Shown: positions 1 to 6,895, numbered from the stretch's first letter. The stretch: DNA of 10,167 nt from Methanosarcinaceae archaeon (GCA_020793555.1 DQIO01000286.1:1-10167); one strand, 5' to 3'. The notes: generated by a model from the sequence alone, not told the origin. Program-made: numbers and translations.

Positions 1-436
1 TGTATTTGTAATGGTTGATGAAGTTTTGACAGGTGAGTTTATGCGGAAATTTCCATATTAAACTCAATGATGACTTATCAAACCACTTCTGCATAGCGTT
101 TTCTGATAATGCCCCATCACATCGACCTATGATATTCAAGAGGAGATATTCACCAACCGACAGTCCTTCGATTTTCTTTTTGTTGGTGTGTTTGTTTACG
201 ATGTTAATGAAGTTCAAGTCCTCGGATATGGAAAGGAGTGCTGCTGTTTTTCCGTATTGGAATGATTTTAGTTTTAGGTTTGGCAATTCTTCTGCTTTTT
301 CTTTCAGTTCCACTATTTTTTCTGCAGTTCCAAGATACTTTTGCCATATTTGTTTTGGTTTCCCGTCAACTCTTGCCATTTCAACGGCATACCAGTAGAT
401 ATGGCCTTTGAGCTTCTTCTTTTTCAGTGAAACCAT
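1..436 (-). CDS. Transposase, N-terminal part (IS4/IS1634-like), runs off left edge
   Basis: An uninterrupted reading frame starts at ATG 436 and stays open for 145 codons to the window edge, so the 3' part is missing only because the window ends. The protein begins MVSLKKKKLKGHIYWYAVEM and continues with a GKPKQIWQKYLGTAEKIVEL segment near residues 26-45, then KTAALLSISEDLNFINIVNKH and an LSVGEYLLLNIIGRCDGALS stretch. A lysine-rich start, an aromatic 'IYWYA' strand and 'WQKYLGTAEKI' are, as I remember them, typical of the N-terminal region of IS4-superfamily (IS1634-like) transposases common in Methanosarcinales. The DDE catalytic residues would lie beyond the edge and cannot be checked, so activity is unknown. 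No ribosome site is seen; a TATA-like box about 25 bases upstream suggests a leaderless transcript. The family name is a recollection from motifs, not a search result. Confidence 0.6.
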   Translation of the reverse strand, partial: MVSLKKKKLKGHIYWYAVEMARVDGKPKQIWQKYLGTAEKIVELKEKAEELPNLKLKSFQYGKTAALLSISEDLNFINIVNKHTNKKKIEGLSVGEYLLLNIIGRCDGALSENAMQKWFDKSSLSLIWKFPHKLTCQNFINHYKY

Positions 437-650
437 GACTATAAATTAGGCCATACATATATAAATAGTTTTCGATTTTATATGGTATCAACAGAGCTAT
501 TATGATGATTATTATTGATAGGCCATACACGGTTGAAATTGCAACAAACCCGACTGCTAATGGTTTTTTACAAAATCAGAGGTAAATTCGCGTTTCTTTG
601 AAAGTCAAGTCAGACACATTGTTTTGAGGATGTATCGGTACCGAACGTTT
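437..650. other. Intergenic stretch between gatD and the transposase
   Basis: This 214-base gap should contain one end of the insertion sequence, because the transposase reads out of it toward the left edge. A 10-base direct repeat TAGGCCATAC occurs at 447-456 and 519-528, and a 10-base perfect palindrome TCGGTACCGA lies at 635-644 just after the gatD stop. Neither can be assigned as the element's terminal repeat without the other end. No coding frame and no start of gatE is visible here. Confidence 0.4.
458..465 (-). promoter_or_regulatory. TATA box of the transposase gene
   Basis: Read on the minus strand the bases are TTTATATA, matching the archaeal TATA consensus. The box centre is about 25 bases before the A of ATG 436, so transcription would start at or next to the start codon (leaderless). 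Inferred from spacing only. Confidence 0.5.
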
Positions 651-1916
651 TCATTGGGAACTACAGGACGATATCTCACCTGCAATATCATCTATCATGA
701 TGTCGCAAACCTGATCATATTCCCATGCTTGCCCAAGCGCCCACATTAGTTTAACAAGCGCAACTTCAGGTAGCATATCTTCCCCTTCAATAGCACCGGC
801 TTTCAGGATATCCCTGCCTGTATCGTAAACCCTGTCACACACCCTGCCATTGATACACTGCGATGTCATGATAACCGGTATTTTCGCCTGGCGCGCTTTC
901 TCGATTGCCGGCACCCAATCAGCCGATACGTGACCAAGCCCTGTGCCTTCAATAACAATTCCACGATAACCTGCATCAATGAAATATGATAATATGTCCG
1001 GGCTTGCTCCGGGCGTGAACTTTACAAGCGCGCATTTTGGTTCAAATCCTTCACGTAACTTTAACTCACGGCTGCCGCGCTTGATGTAATCGCCGGTTGA
1101 TTCGATCTTGCGCGCGGCATAATCAACAGACCCTATGGGTTCTGCATTTATGGACTTAAATGCATCCCTTCTTGAAGTATGCATTTTCCGTACCTTTGTA
1201 CCGCGATGGATCAAGCAGTAGTCATCAGAAGCCGTACCATGCATAACTACACACACTTCTGCAATATCGCTGACAGCCACTTCGGCTGCACATATCGCAT
1301 TCATGGCATTGTCACTACTTGGCCTGTCCGCGCTTCGCTGGGAACCGACAAAGACGATCGGTACAGGTGTCTCAATCATAAATGACAGCGCAGCAGCGGA
1401 GTACATCATGGTATCCGTGCCATGTGCTACTATAATTCCTTTTGCACCGCTGTCGATCTCTTCGGCAACTGCACGGGCAAGTTCTACCCAGTACTCAGCC
1501 TTCATGTTCTCGGACAGTATATTATAGACCACTCTTCCGCTAAAGTCGGCAATCTCAGTCAGTTCAGGTATTGTGTTTAAAATGTCGTCTGCCGAGAACT
1601 GTGCACTCACTGCACCTGTCCTGTAATCGATTTTACTGGCAATCGTGCCGCCGGTTGATAGAATGGTAACTTTTGGGACTTTGCCACCTTTCTTTTGCGC
1701 TTTCTTCTCTCCTGATTTTTGGGGGGTCGAAGCAGCATCCTGCTTTTTCGCAATTACAGTCACTTTTGAATTTTCTGGACTGAAACCTGCATTATACCCA
1801 CTATCCATTTTTAGTACGATATGATTGGTTGTACTTGGCATCACAATGCCCTCATACACCCTGCCGTCTTTATCGATTTGCACCCTGTCGCCTTGTTCAA
1901 AATCCATGATGATCAT
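651..1916 (-). CDS. gatD: Glutamyl-tRNA(Gln) amidotransferase subunit D
   Basis: GatD is the archaea-specific asparaginase-like subunit that releases ammonia from an amide donor; its partner GatE uses it to turn Glu-tRNA(Gln) into Gln-tRNA(Gln) in the cytoplasm. The 421 residues match the family length. Residues 1-55 form the small N-terminal domain ([14 protein letters not shown]), residues 57-80 are a lysine/glutamine-rich linker, and the rest is a type I/II asparaginase fold. Catalytic motifs are intact: [11 protein letters not shown] at 84-94 with Thr91, [12 protein letters not shown] at 164-175 with Thr167 and Asp168, and Lys244 in [10 protein letters not shown]. The spacing Thr91-Thr167-Asp168-Lys244 equals that recalled for the Methanothermobacter enzyme (101-177-178-254). 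ATG 1916 is used, but ATG 1907 three codons later is equally possible; neither has a strong ribosome site. It lies 22 bases after argH on the same strand, so co-transcription is likely. gatE is not adjacent downstream. Confidence 0.95.
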   Translation of the reverse strand: MIIMDFEQGDRVQIDKDGRVYEGIVMPSTTNHIVLKMDSGYNAGFSPENSKVTVIAKKQDAASTPQKSGEKKAQKKGGKVPKVTILSTGGTIASKIDYRTGAVSAQFSADDILNTIPELTEIADFSGRVVYNILSENMKAEYWVELARAVAEEIDSGAKGIIVAHGTDTMMYSAAALSFMIETPVPIVFVGSQRSADRPSSDNAMNAICAAEVAVSDIAEVCVVMHGTASDDYCLIHRGTKVRKMHTSRRDAFKSINAEPIGSVDYAARKIESTGDYIKRGSRELKLREGFEPKCALVKFTPGASPDILSYFIDAGYRGIVIEGTGLGHVSADWVPAIEKARQAKIPVIMTSQCINGRVCDRVYDTGRDILKAGAIEGEDMLPEVALVKLMWALGQAWEYDQVCDIMIDDIAGEISSCSSQ

Positions 1917-1938
1917 TTTCCGTTTTATTAATTATTGC

Positions 1939-3420
1939 CTACTGCTTGCTTATGCACTCGCCAACGACTCCAAGCAAGTTGCTTATCGAGTCGTCGATAC
2001 GTTTGTTCAAACTCTTGAGTTCCTGCTCGTCTTCACCCAGTTTAGCCATGTTGCTATTTAGGGATCTGCGTACCTCATCGGGCGCAGGTCCGCCTGTGAC
2101 GTTTCGTTTTTTGATATTTGATCTGGGGTCAAGTGCTTCACATATCATTTCTTTAGTTAATCCGCGCCCGCTCAGGCTCTCCCCGATAATATTATGCGCC
2201 ACTGCATCGATTTCGCCAAGTGTGGGTTCACCCTTTCCGCGCGATAGCACGCCTACAATCTGGTGAGCTGTCCTGAATGGTACGCCTGATGCTCTTACCA
2301 GTGTATCTGCAAGTTCGGTCGCGGTCGTAAAACCTATAACAGACTGTATTGCCATTATATCTGTTTTGACTTTCATGGTTCCGACCATACCTGCCATGAT
2401 GCGAACGGCAGCCCGTGTTGTTTCAATTGAGCGCCAGATGTTTGGTGTGGCTTCCTGTAAGTCGCGGTTGTAACTGAGAGGCAGTGATTTGCAGATTGAA
2501 AGAAGCGACATAAGTGAGCCGATCGCAACACCGCTTTTCCCTCTTATAAGTTCGGCAGTGTCTGGATTTTTCTTCTGGGGCATAATGGATGAGGTGGATG
2601 CGTACATATCATCCAGTTCAAGAAAATCGAATTCGGATGTTGACCACAGTACTATTTCCTCTGCCATTTTGCTAAGGTTTATCATGATATTTGCAAGCAC
2701 GCTCGCGGATTCGATCAGGAAATCGCGACTGCTTACAGCATCCATTGAGTTTTCCACAAGTTCGTAAAACCCAAGTAGCTTCTGCGTTCGCGTGCGGTCT
2801 ATGTTAAAACCGGTTGATGCGAATGCTGCTGCACCGAGCGGACTCAGGTTCACACGCGAGATGGCACTCTTTGTGCGATCAAAATCGCGCCCGAATGCGT
2901 TTGCATGAGCAATAAGATGATGTGCAAAGGTTGTTGGCTGGGCATGTTGGAGATGTGTGAAACCTGGCATGAGCGTGTCGATGTTCTTGTCTGCTGTGTT
3001 GTACAATGAACTGCGAAGGAGTGTAAGATCACCCATTAATCCAAGGAGTTCGTCCCGAAGCACAAGTCGGATACATGTTGCGACCTCATCATTTCGTGAG
3101 CGTCCCGAGTGCATCCTGCCGCCGACATCTTCGCCTACGATGTCGATGAGTTTTGATTCGAGTGATATGTGTATGTCTTCATAGGTGTGGTCGAGTTCTT
3201 CGATCCCGCCTTCTTTTATTTTCAGGAGTCCTTCAAGTATGCTTGCACAATCGCTTTCCTTGATTATACCTTGCTCTTTTAGCATGATTGTGTGCGCCAT
3301 ATCTACGGCGATGTCTGCTTCAAATATCCATTTATCAGCATCCATTGATGATGTGAAATTGGTAATCTCCTCATCGGGCGCGGTTGCAAGCCGACCTCTT
3401 CGCAAAATATCGCTGCTCAT
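1939..3420 (-). CDS. argH: Argininosuccinate lyase
   Basis: Cleaves argininosuccinate to arginine and fumarate, the last step of arginine biosynthesis; a cytosolic homotetramer in this family. The 493-residue length is normal. Superfamily motifs appear in order: HSGRSRNDEVAT at 104-115, GFTHLQHAQP at about 153-162 with the Thr155-His156 pair, and the fumarase/aspartase signature SSIMPQKKNPD at 277-287, whose second serine (Ser278) is the expected catalytic serine on the mobile loop. The C-terminal RSNIKKRNVTGGPAPDEVRR segment is also typical. The N-terminus ILRRGRL matches the usual ArgH start and supports ATG 3420, which is preceded by AAGGA. It is the first gene of a likely argH-gatD unit. 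No sign of damage. Confidence 0.97.
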   Translation of the reverse strand: MSSDILRRGRLATAPDEEITNFTSSMDADKWIFEADIAVDMAHTIMLKEQGIIKESDCASILEGLLKIKEGGIEELDHTYEDIHISLESKLIDIVGEDVGGRMHSGRSRNDEVATCIRLVLRDELLGLMGDLTLLRSSLYNTADKNIDTLMPGFTHLQHAQPTTFAHHLIAHANAFGRDFDRTKSAISRVNLSPLGAAAFASTGFNIDRTRTQKLLGFYELVENSMDAVSSRDFLIESASVLANIMINLSKMAEEIVLWSTSEFDFLELDDMYASTSSIMPQKKNPDTAELIRGKSGVAIGSLMSLLSICKSLPLSYNRDLQEATPNIWRSIETTRAAVRIMAGMVGTMKVKTDIMAIQSVIGFTTATELADTLVRASGVPFRTAHQIVGVLSRGKGEPTLGEIDAVAHNIIGESLSGRGLTKEMICEALDPRSNIKKRNVTGGPAPDEVRRSLNSNMAKLGEDEQELKSLNKRIDDSISNLLGVVGECISKQ

Positions 3421-3423
3421 GGT

Positions 3424-3428
3424 TCCTT
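3424..3428 (-). promoter_or_regulatory. Ribosome binding site of argH
   Basis: Read on the minus strand, AAGGA ends three bases before ATG 3420. It is close to the start but is the only purine-rich match, and it contrasts with the accessory genes in the window, which look leaderless. Confidence 0.5.
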
Positions 3429-3500
3429 ATCCCTATAAAATCTGTTTTAGGTTTGTTGTTATTAATGTGTAATCTAAATCTGTAGCGTGGTATGGTGTAA

Positions 3501-3508
3501 ATACTTAA
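3501..3508 (-). promoter_or_regulatory. Candidate TATA box of the argH-gatD unit
   Basis: Minus-strand TTTAAGTA lies about 84 bases before the argH start. With the usual 25-base spacing, transcription would begin near 3479 and give a leader of roughly 60 bases that carries the ribosome site. The match to the archaeal TATA consensus is moderate. Confidence 0.35.
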
Positions 3509-3773
3509 AAACAAATCGGTTTTTGAGAATGGAACAAAGCAAAATAGCATCATTATTAAATAATATCACTGCAATATTATATGGTGGGAGATATAGTTAA
3601 TAATCGGTTAAATTTTAACTGATATATGAATTATTTGTATTACCTGCATTCTGAAAGGTGACAGGTATTCAATTTTAAAGGGGAATGTGTTTTGCAATGA
3701 ACAAAAACAAAATATACAACTGTATTAAGATGTGAATAATTTATAATTTTGTTTCAATTTGACTTACATTTAG

Positions 3774-3781
3774 CTATATTT
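3774..3781 (+). promoter_or_regulatory. Candidate TATA box of the S-layer-domain gene
   Basis: CTATATTT is centred about 24 bases before the GTG start at 3801, so the transcript would begin at about the start codon. This fits the lack of a spaced ribosome site. TTATAATT at 3741-3748 is an alternative that would give a leader of about 30 bases. Confidence 0.4.
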
Positions 3782-3800
3782 CAATAAAATCTGAGAATAG

Positions 3801-4217
3801 GTGATTGAAATTAAGAAAATATTAGTGATAGTAGCAGTAGCTTTGATGTTTGTGATAGCAAGTTCAGCAGTAGCAATGGCTAAACAAGAAGAAATCAAAC
3901 AAGAAAAGATAACGGACACATTTAAGCTAAAACAGGGATACCGCCTGCATTTTGCTGCGATCGATGTAGATTCTATGAAAGTCTGGATGGAATTGACCCG
4001 TGCTAATGGCGATGTTGTTGATAATGGCGTGTTCCAAAACAGAGATTATTTTAGTATGCACGATGATGGGACGTTAATCGTAGAAGCAACAAAATTAACT
4101 GTGTTCCATGGAATATTGACTGATCTTGTTAAGATAGATGACCTTGTTCAATACAACAAGAACACAGGAAATCCGATACTGACTGTGGATAAAGTAATAC
4201 TTGCCCTCCAGTACTAA
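3801..4217 (+). CDS. Secreted protein with a single S-layer duplication-type domain (DUF1608-like)
   Basis: A 138-residue exported protein. Residues 1-27 form a clear signal peptide: MIEIKK, a hydrophobic core ILVIVAVALMFVIA, and an A-M-A cleavage site before Lys28. After a charged spacer, residues about 42-119 (KLKQGYRLHFAAIDVDSMKV..ELTRANGDVVDNGV..DDGTLIVEATKLTVFHGILTDLVKIDDLVQYN) follow the pattern I recall for the Methanosarcina S-layer family duplication domain: 'GY.L....IDVD..KVW.EL...G..VD..V' and later a 'V..VF.G...LV.I' strand. Real S-layer proteins carry two such domains plus a C-terminal anchor; here there is one domain and no membrane segment, so it may be an accessory envelope protein or a soluble exoprotein. 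The start is GTG, the first codon after an in-frame TAG; later starts would remove the positive N-terminal region. It stands alone, facing away from argH. The domain assignment is from memory. Confidence 0.7.
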   Translation: MIEIKKILVIVAVALMFVIASSAVAMAKQEEIKQEKITDTFKLKQGYRLHFAAIDVDSMKVWMELTRANGDVVDNGVFQNRDYFSMHDDGTLIVEATKLTVFHGILTDLVKIDDLVQYNKNTGNPILTVDKVILALQY

Positions 4218-4250
4218 CCTAAAAAAACCGTGCATGATTAACTGTTTGCG

Positions 4251-4318
4251 GTTGAATTCGATAGCATTATCATCTACAAAAATGCTGTCAGTTCAACCAT
4301 CTCATCTTTTTTAATTTT
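4251..4318 (+). terminator. Hairpin and T-tract after the S-layer-domain gene
   Basis: GTTGAA (4251-4256) pairs with TTCAAC (4292-4297), and GATAGCATT (4260-4268) pairs with AATGCTGTC (4281-4289, one T-G wobble), leaving a 12-base loop and a small internal loop. T6 at 4307-4312 and T4 at 4315-4318 follow. The structure begins 33 bases after the stop codon, a suitable place for transcription termination on the plus strand. It could instead stabilise the 3' end of the mRNA. Confidence 0.5.
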
Positions 4319-4484
4319 CATGCGCTGTCACCTTCGAACATAACCACCAATCTCTTAAAGAATTGAGTATCTGCTACGCTCGCAAGATGTCCAAGTTACA
4401 TAGATACAAAGTGTTGTGTAAATTCAATTCTCTGTTGTTTCACTTATGCATACTAAATAAAATTCAAGATCATCCACAGATAAC

Positions 4485-4492
4485 TTTATCTA
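4485..4492 (+). promoter_or_regulatory. Candidate TATA box of the tiny ORF
   Basis: TTTATCTA lies about 55 bases before ATG 4545. Initiation about 25 bases downstream would give a leader of roughly 30 bases containing the GGTGGAGG site. It is a moderate match in AT-rich DNA, so support is weak. Confidence 0.25.
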
Positions 4493-4531
4493 AAAGCATT
4501 CACATCATTTTATTTACTGATTAAATTGTCA

Positions 4532-4539
4532 GGTGGAGG
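4532..4539 (+). promoter_or_regulatory. Strong ribosome binding site before the tiny ORF
   Basis: GGTGGAGG ends five bases before ATG 4545. It is the best Shine-Dalgarno match in the window apart from the vapC one, and the main reason to take the short ORF seriously. Confidence 0.5.
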
Positions 4540-4544
4540 CCGTA

Positions 4545-4622
4545 ATGTCAATTATCAACAAGTCAAACGTTGCGATGGCACACCCAGCTTCGCCATCTGC
4601 ATCCTGTTTAAAGGACGGCTGA
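4545..4622 (+). CDS. Possible 25-residue small protein or remnant of a longer gene
   Basis: ATG 4545 to TGA 4620-4622 encodes 25 residues: MSIINKSNVAMAHP, then ASPSASCLKDG. I do not recognise it. It is rich in small residues with one cysteine, has no clear membrane helix, and carries no known motif I can name. The GGTGGAGG site at ideal spacing argues that translation once started or still starts here. It ends 15 bases before the stop of the convergent ATPase gene. Two readings are open: a genuine small protein, or the surviving 5' end of a longer gene cut off when the ATPase gene arrived. The sequence alone does not decide. Confidence 0.35.
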   Translation: MSIINKSNVAMAHPASPSASCLKDG

Positions 4623-4637
4623 ATAGTTACAAAATTT

Positions 4638-6059
4638 TTAGATAATCTTGTCAAAATCATCCAATTCAAATAATAAAAATCCGTTCTGCTTTGCAAACTT
4701 TTCTGCTATATGTGTGAAACCGGATTTTGATATTACAGCAAAATGTTCTTTTCTTTCTTTATTGTACCAATCAACAAATTGAGATTTCTTTTGCAGATTC
4801 TCTAAAACGCTAACATCTGTCTTTTTATTCTTCCATTTGCATTCGCAAAACAAGATGTCTTTTGTGTTCTCGTTTAAAGCAACAATATCTATCTCATAGA
4901 CATTTTTCCCTTTCTCTCCTCTAAATTTGCCCCACTGTCTTCCAATCTTTCCAAAAACAAAAGGAAGTTTATTTGATCTATTAAGTTCGATCAAAAATTG
5001 TTGCGCAATATCTTCAAATGGTTGACCTACAAATGTATTAAGTTCTGCATCGATCTTTTCCATAATGCGTGATGTGTTGCCAATCTCGATCTCTGAATAG
5101 TTTGGGTATATGTATCTGAACCAGAATCGGAAAAAATTATCTCTCATCAGGTAGATACTTTTTTTACTTTTTTGCTTTTCTGTAACAGGAATTTCCTTTT
5201 TCAAAATATCCATGTCGTTGATCAAAATATTCAGGTAATAATCGATCGAAGTTGTTTTCAAGTCAGAACAAGATGCAATCTCGGACGATCTGGACACACC
5301 TCGTGATATGTGTTTTAAAATATTGAAATAACTATTACTATCCGAGATTTCAGTTTTTATCAGGATTTCCGGCTCGTTATAAAGGACACTTGTTTTGGAC
5401 AGCATTTGTTGAATATTTTCCATGATGTCTTCGCTTTCAACGTCTTCGATATATTTTGGAGTTCCTCCGTAGATCGCATATATTTCAACAAGCTTATCAA
5501 TGGAATAGTTGGGAAACCAATCCTTTAATGCAAAAAAACTGAACGGCTGGAAATAAAGTTGTCCGCTCCTTCTCCCGTATAACGGGGATGCATGATCAAA
5601 AATCTTATGCATCATGCCAATTGATGAACCTGACACTATAAGGAACATCTTTGAGTCTTTTCCATATCTATCTATGAATTCCTGCAATAGTGAAAAAACG
5701 CTTTTATTGATATTAAAAAACCTCTGGAATTCATCAAAAACCACTACTATCCGATTATCCTTTGAGTGGACAAAGAGAGTTTCAAAAATTTCGTTCCATG
5801 AAGGTGTTCCTATGAAACTGAGTCCGAAGTTCTCATGAAATTTCCTTGAAAGTTCAAGTCTGACATCCATGTCATTGAGTTCGGGCACAAGAAAATAACT
5901 GTAGTTTAGTTTATTTTTTAAAAATTCCTGAATGAACCTGGTCTTTCCAAGCCTTCGTCTTCCAATCACAGAAATAAATCTAAAATTTTGTTTGTCGTAT
6001 TCATCTTTAAAGTATTTCAGTTCGTCTTTTCGGTTTATAAAGTCGGTTTTTATTGTCAT
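4638..6059 (-). CDS. Archaeal ATPase with DUF234 nuclease-like C-terminus
   Basis: A 473-residue protein of the archaeal ATPase_2/DUF234 type, a family of unclear role common in archaeal accessory DNA. With the start at 6059, residues 33-40 are the Walker A loop GRRRLGKT, 105-111 the Walker B strand VVVFDEF, and 140-146 the sensor-like LIVSGSS. The GGTPKYIE segment near 198-205 is also typical. A middle part (about 245-290, SRSSEIASCSDLKTTSIDYY) looks like a winged helix. The C-terminus has DNFFRFWFRYIYPN at 307-320, then PFEDIAQQFL, EIDIVAL (Asp391) and ECKWK (Glu406, Lys408), the arrangement of a PD-(D/E)XK nuclease fold. An earlier in-frame ATG at 6131 is rejected: the 24 extra residues do not fit the family, and a TATA box centred 27 bases before ATG 6059 points to a leaderless start there. 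The DNA is visibly more AT-rich than argH-gatD, suggesting transfer. Substrate and role are unknown. Confidence 0.85.
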   Translation of the reverse strand: MTIKTDFINRKDELKYFKDEYDKQNFRFISVIGRRRLGKTRFIQEFLKNKLNYSYFLVPELNDMDVRLELSRKFHENFGLSFIGTPSWNEIFETLFVHSKDNRIVVVFDEFQRFFNINKSVFSLLQEFIDRYGKDSKMFLIVSGSSIGMMHKIFDHASPLYGRRSGQLYFQPFSFFALKDWFPNYSIDKLVEIYAIYGGTPKYIEDVESEDIMENIQQMLSKTSVLYNEPEILIKTEISDSNSYFNILKHISRGVSRSSEIASCSDLKTTSIDYYLNILINDMDILKKEIPVTEKQKSKKSIYLMRDNFFRFWFRYIYPNYSEIEIGNTSRIMEKIDAELNTFVGQPFEDIAQQFLIELNRSNKLPFVFGKIGRQWGKFRGEKGKNVYEIDIVALNENTKDILFCECKWKNKKTDVSVLENLQKKSQFVDWYNKERKEHFAVISKSGFTHIAEKFAKQNGFLLFELDDFDKII

Positions 6060-6063
6060 AACA

Positions 6064-6083
6064 ATTATTGTGTACACGATAAT
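6064..6083. promoter_or_regulatory. 20-bp dyad at the ATPase promoter, possible operator
   Basis: A 20-base palindrome with a perfect GTGTACAC core (6070-6077) and ATTAT/ATAAT flanks, broken by a single non-pairing position (6069 against 6078). It fills the space between the TATA box and the start codon, where a bound repressor would block the polymerase. The regulator is unknown; its function is inferred from position and symmetry. Confidence 0.45.
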
Positions 6084-6090
6084 ATTTAAA
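6083..6090 (-). promoter_or_regulatory. TATA box of the DUF234 ATPase gene
   Basis: Minus-strand TTTAAATA is centred about 27 bases before ATG 6059, so transcription should begin within a base or two of the start codon. This also decides the start in favour of 6059 over 6131, which lies upstream of the box. Confidence 0.5.
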
Positions 6091-6253
6091 CTATTTGTAG
6101 TGGTGAACGTGACACGAAAGTTTTGCACCATATGTATAAAAAAAATGAAATATTCTATAAATTACGTGAGTGAATATTCGATGAGATTAATGGAATTTTC
6201 GGACTGGAGCGGAAGACTATTTCGGCACCGCATATTAGCATGGATGGGACAGT

Positions 6254-6664
6254 TCATTTTGCGAGTTTCAAAGCCGTTTTTAGGTTAATAGTTTTAATCT
6301 GATTTTTGAGAGGCTTGAAATGATGGTTATCTGTTAAAATGTGTTTCGCGTTTTCAACTATTCCTGTCGCTGCAATGAGTGAATCAACAGTCGGAATCTC
6401 ATATTTCAGGCGCAGTTCTCCTGCTCGCATGGCAATTGTATGGTTAATATCCACAAAAATAAGATTGGAATTAATGAGGCTGTTTAGATTATTATGCATT
6501 TTTTCTTTATGATTTGTGCCGCCGATTTTCATTAACTCAGTGAGCGTGACAACTGAAACAAGCCCTGTTATTTTTTTGTCTTGTATTGCTTGTGCAAGAT
6601 CAAAATATGAATCATCTATGAGAATATCAGCCACATGCATTGTGTCAATGAGTATGGCTTCCAT
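6254..6664 (-). CDS. vapC: VapC-type PIN-domain ribonuclease toxin
   Basis: A 136-residue single PIN domain, the usual length for VapC toxins, which are Mg2+-dependent ribonucleases cutting tRNA or rRNA and held inactive by a cognate VapB. The four expected acidic residues are present: Asp7 in LIDT, Glu43 in LTELMK, Asp94 in TVDSLIAATG and Asp112 in HILTDNHHF. The residue two after Asp7 is Met where Asn or Ser is usual in PIN domains; it is not itself a metal ligand. The start codon abuts the vapB stop with no gap, and a GGAGGA site lies inside the end of vapB, so the two are translationally tied. The target RNA cannot be told from sequence. Confidence 0.88.
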   Translation of the reverse strand: MEAILIDTMHVADILIDDSYFDLAQAIQDKKITGLVSVVTLTELMKIGGTNHKEKMHNNLNSLINSNLIFVDINHTIAMRAGELRLKYEIPTVDSLIAATGIVENAKHILTDNHHFKPLKNQIKTINLKTALKLAK

Positions 6665-6895
6665 CTAATACCTGTCCTCCTCATTTCGCATCCTTTCGAT
6701 CTGTTCCCTGATACTTTTGCGGTCTATATCAGACCATGTCCCGCACAGTGCCGTGAGTTTTTCAGGCATGAGGATTTTGATGTGCCCTTCTTCTTCTATG
6801 ATTTTCAGTTTAGTACCTTTTGTGAGGGCAAACTTTTTTCTTATTCTGGCAGGTATGACGATCTGCCCTTTGGCGCTTATGGTTATTGTCTCCAT
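6665..6895 (-). CDS. vapB: VapB-type antitoxin with AbrB-like DNA-binding domain
   Basis: A 76-residue protein. Residues 1-45 are a SpoVT/AbrB swapped-hairpin domain (METITISAKGQIVIPARIRK.. with the SAKGQIVIP signature), which binds DNA as a dimer and usually represses its own operon. Residues 46-76 (LTALCGTWSDIDRKSIREQI..) form a charged tail of the kind that wraps and blocks the PIN toxin. It precedes vapC with no gap. A TATA box and an inverted repeat sit directly upstream, in keeping with autoregulation. Family assignment is firm; pairing with this VapC is inferred from adjacency. Confidence 0.88.
   Translation of the reverse strand: METITISAKGQIVIPARIRKKFALTKGTKLKIIEEEGHIKILMPEKLTALCGTWSDIDRKSIREQIERMRNEEDRY
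6676..6681 (-). promoter_or_regulatory. Ribosome binding site of vapC, inside the vapB 3' end
   Basis: Minus-strand AGGAGG ends 11 bases before ATG 6664. It lies within the last codons of vapB, the usual arrangement for coupled toxin-antitoxin translation, and supports the chosen vapC start. Confidence 0.6.

Larger units (their letters stand above)
3421..3800. other. AT-rich divergent promoter region between argH and the S-layer-domain gene
   Basis: These 380 bases hold the argH leader and promoter at the left and the promoter of the plus-strand gene at the right. Between them the sequence is AT-rich and no convincing gene is seen. A short dyad (GTTAAA-T-TTTAAC, 3607-3619) and a 6-base inverted repeat (TACCTG 3641-3646, CAGGTA 3662-3667) are present but could be chance in such composition. 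Confidence 0.5.
4218..4637. other. Intergenic region with a terminator and one tiny ORF
   Basis: A 420-base gap between convergent genes. The left part holds the hairpin and T-tract at 4251-4318; the right part holds a 25-codon ORF at 4545-4622 with a strong ribosome site. Between about 4320 and 4480 I see no coding frame, tRNA or array; an 8-base inverted repeat (AGAATTGA near 4359, TCAATTCT near 4424) is the only structure noticed and is weak. Confidence 0.45.

Noticed and set aside
33..398. Plus-strand ORF of 121 codons
   Set aside because: It is antisense to the transposase frame, which is open from ATG 436 to the edge and has recognisable family motifs.
447..528. Direct repeat TAGGCCATAC at 447-456 and 519-528 as a target-site duplication
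   Set aside because: Both copies lie on the same side of the transposase gene, so they cannot flank the element as insertion duplicates would.
635..644. Perfect palindrome TCGGTACCGA after the gatD stop as a terminator
   Set aside because: It has no loop and no T-run in the gatD direction; a 10-base palindrome may occur by chance.
2850..3553. Minus-strand ORFs of 60 codons at 2850-3032 and 3371-3553
   Set aside because: The first lies wholly within argH in another frame; the second overlaps the argH start and promoter. Neither has motifs.
3698..3736. 12-codon ORF (MNKNKIYNCIKM) before the S-layer-domain gene
   Set aside because: It is too short and AT-rich, with the nearest purine run about 15 bases away; a chance frame is more likely.
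6060..6131. N-terminal extension of the ATPase from an upstream in-frame ATG at 6131
   Set aside because: The 24 extra residues have no family counterpart, and the TATA box and dyad lie inside that stretch, so the start at 6059 is preferred.
6147..6288. Plus-strand 47-codon ORF starting MKYSINYVSEY
   Set aside because: It overlaps the 3' end of vapC, has no ribosome site, and carries no recognisable motif.
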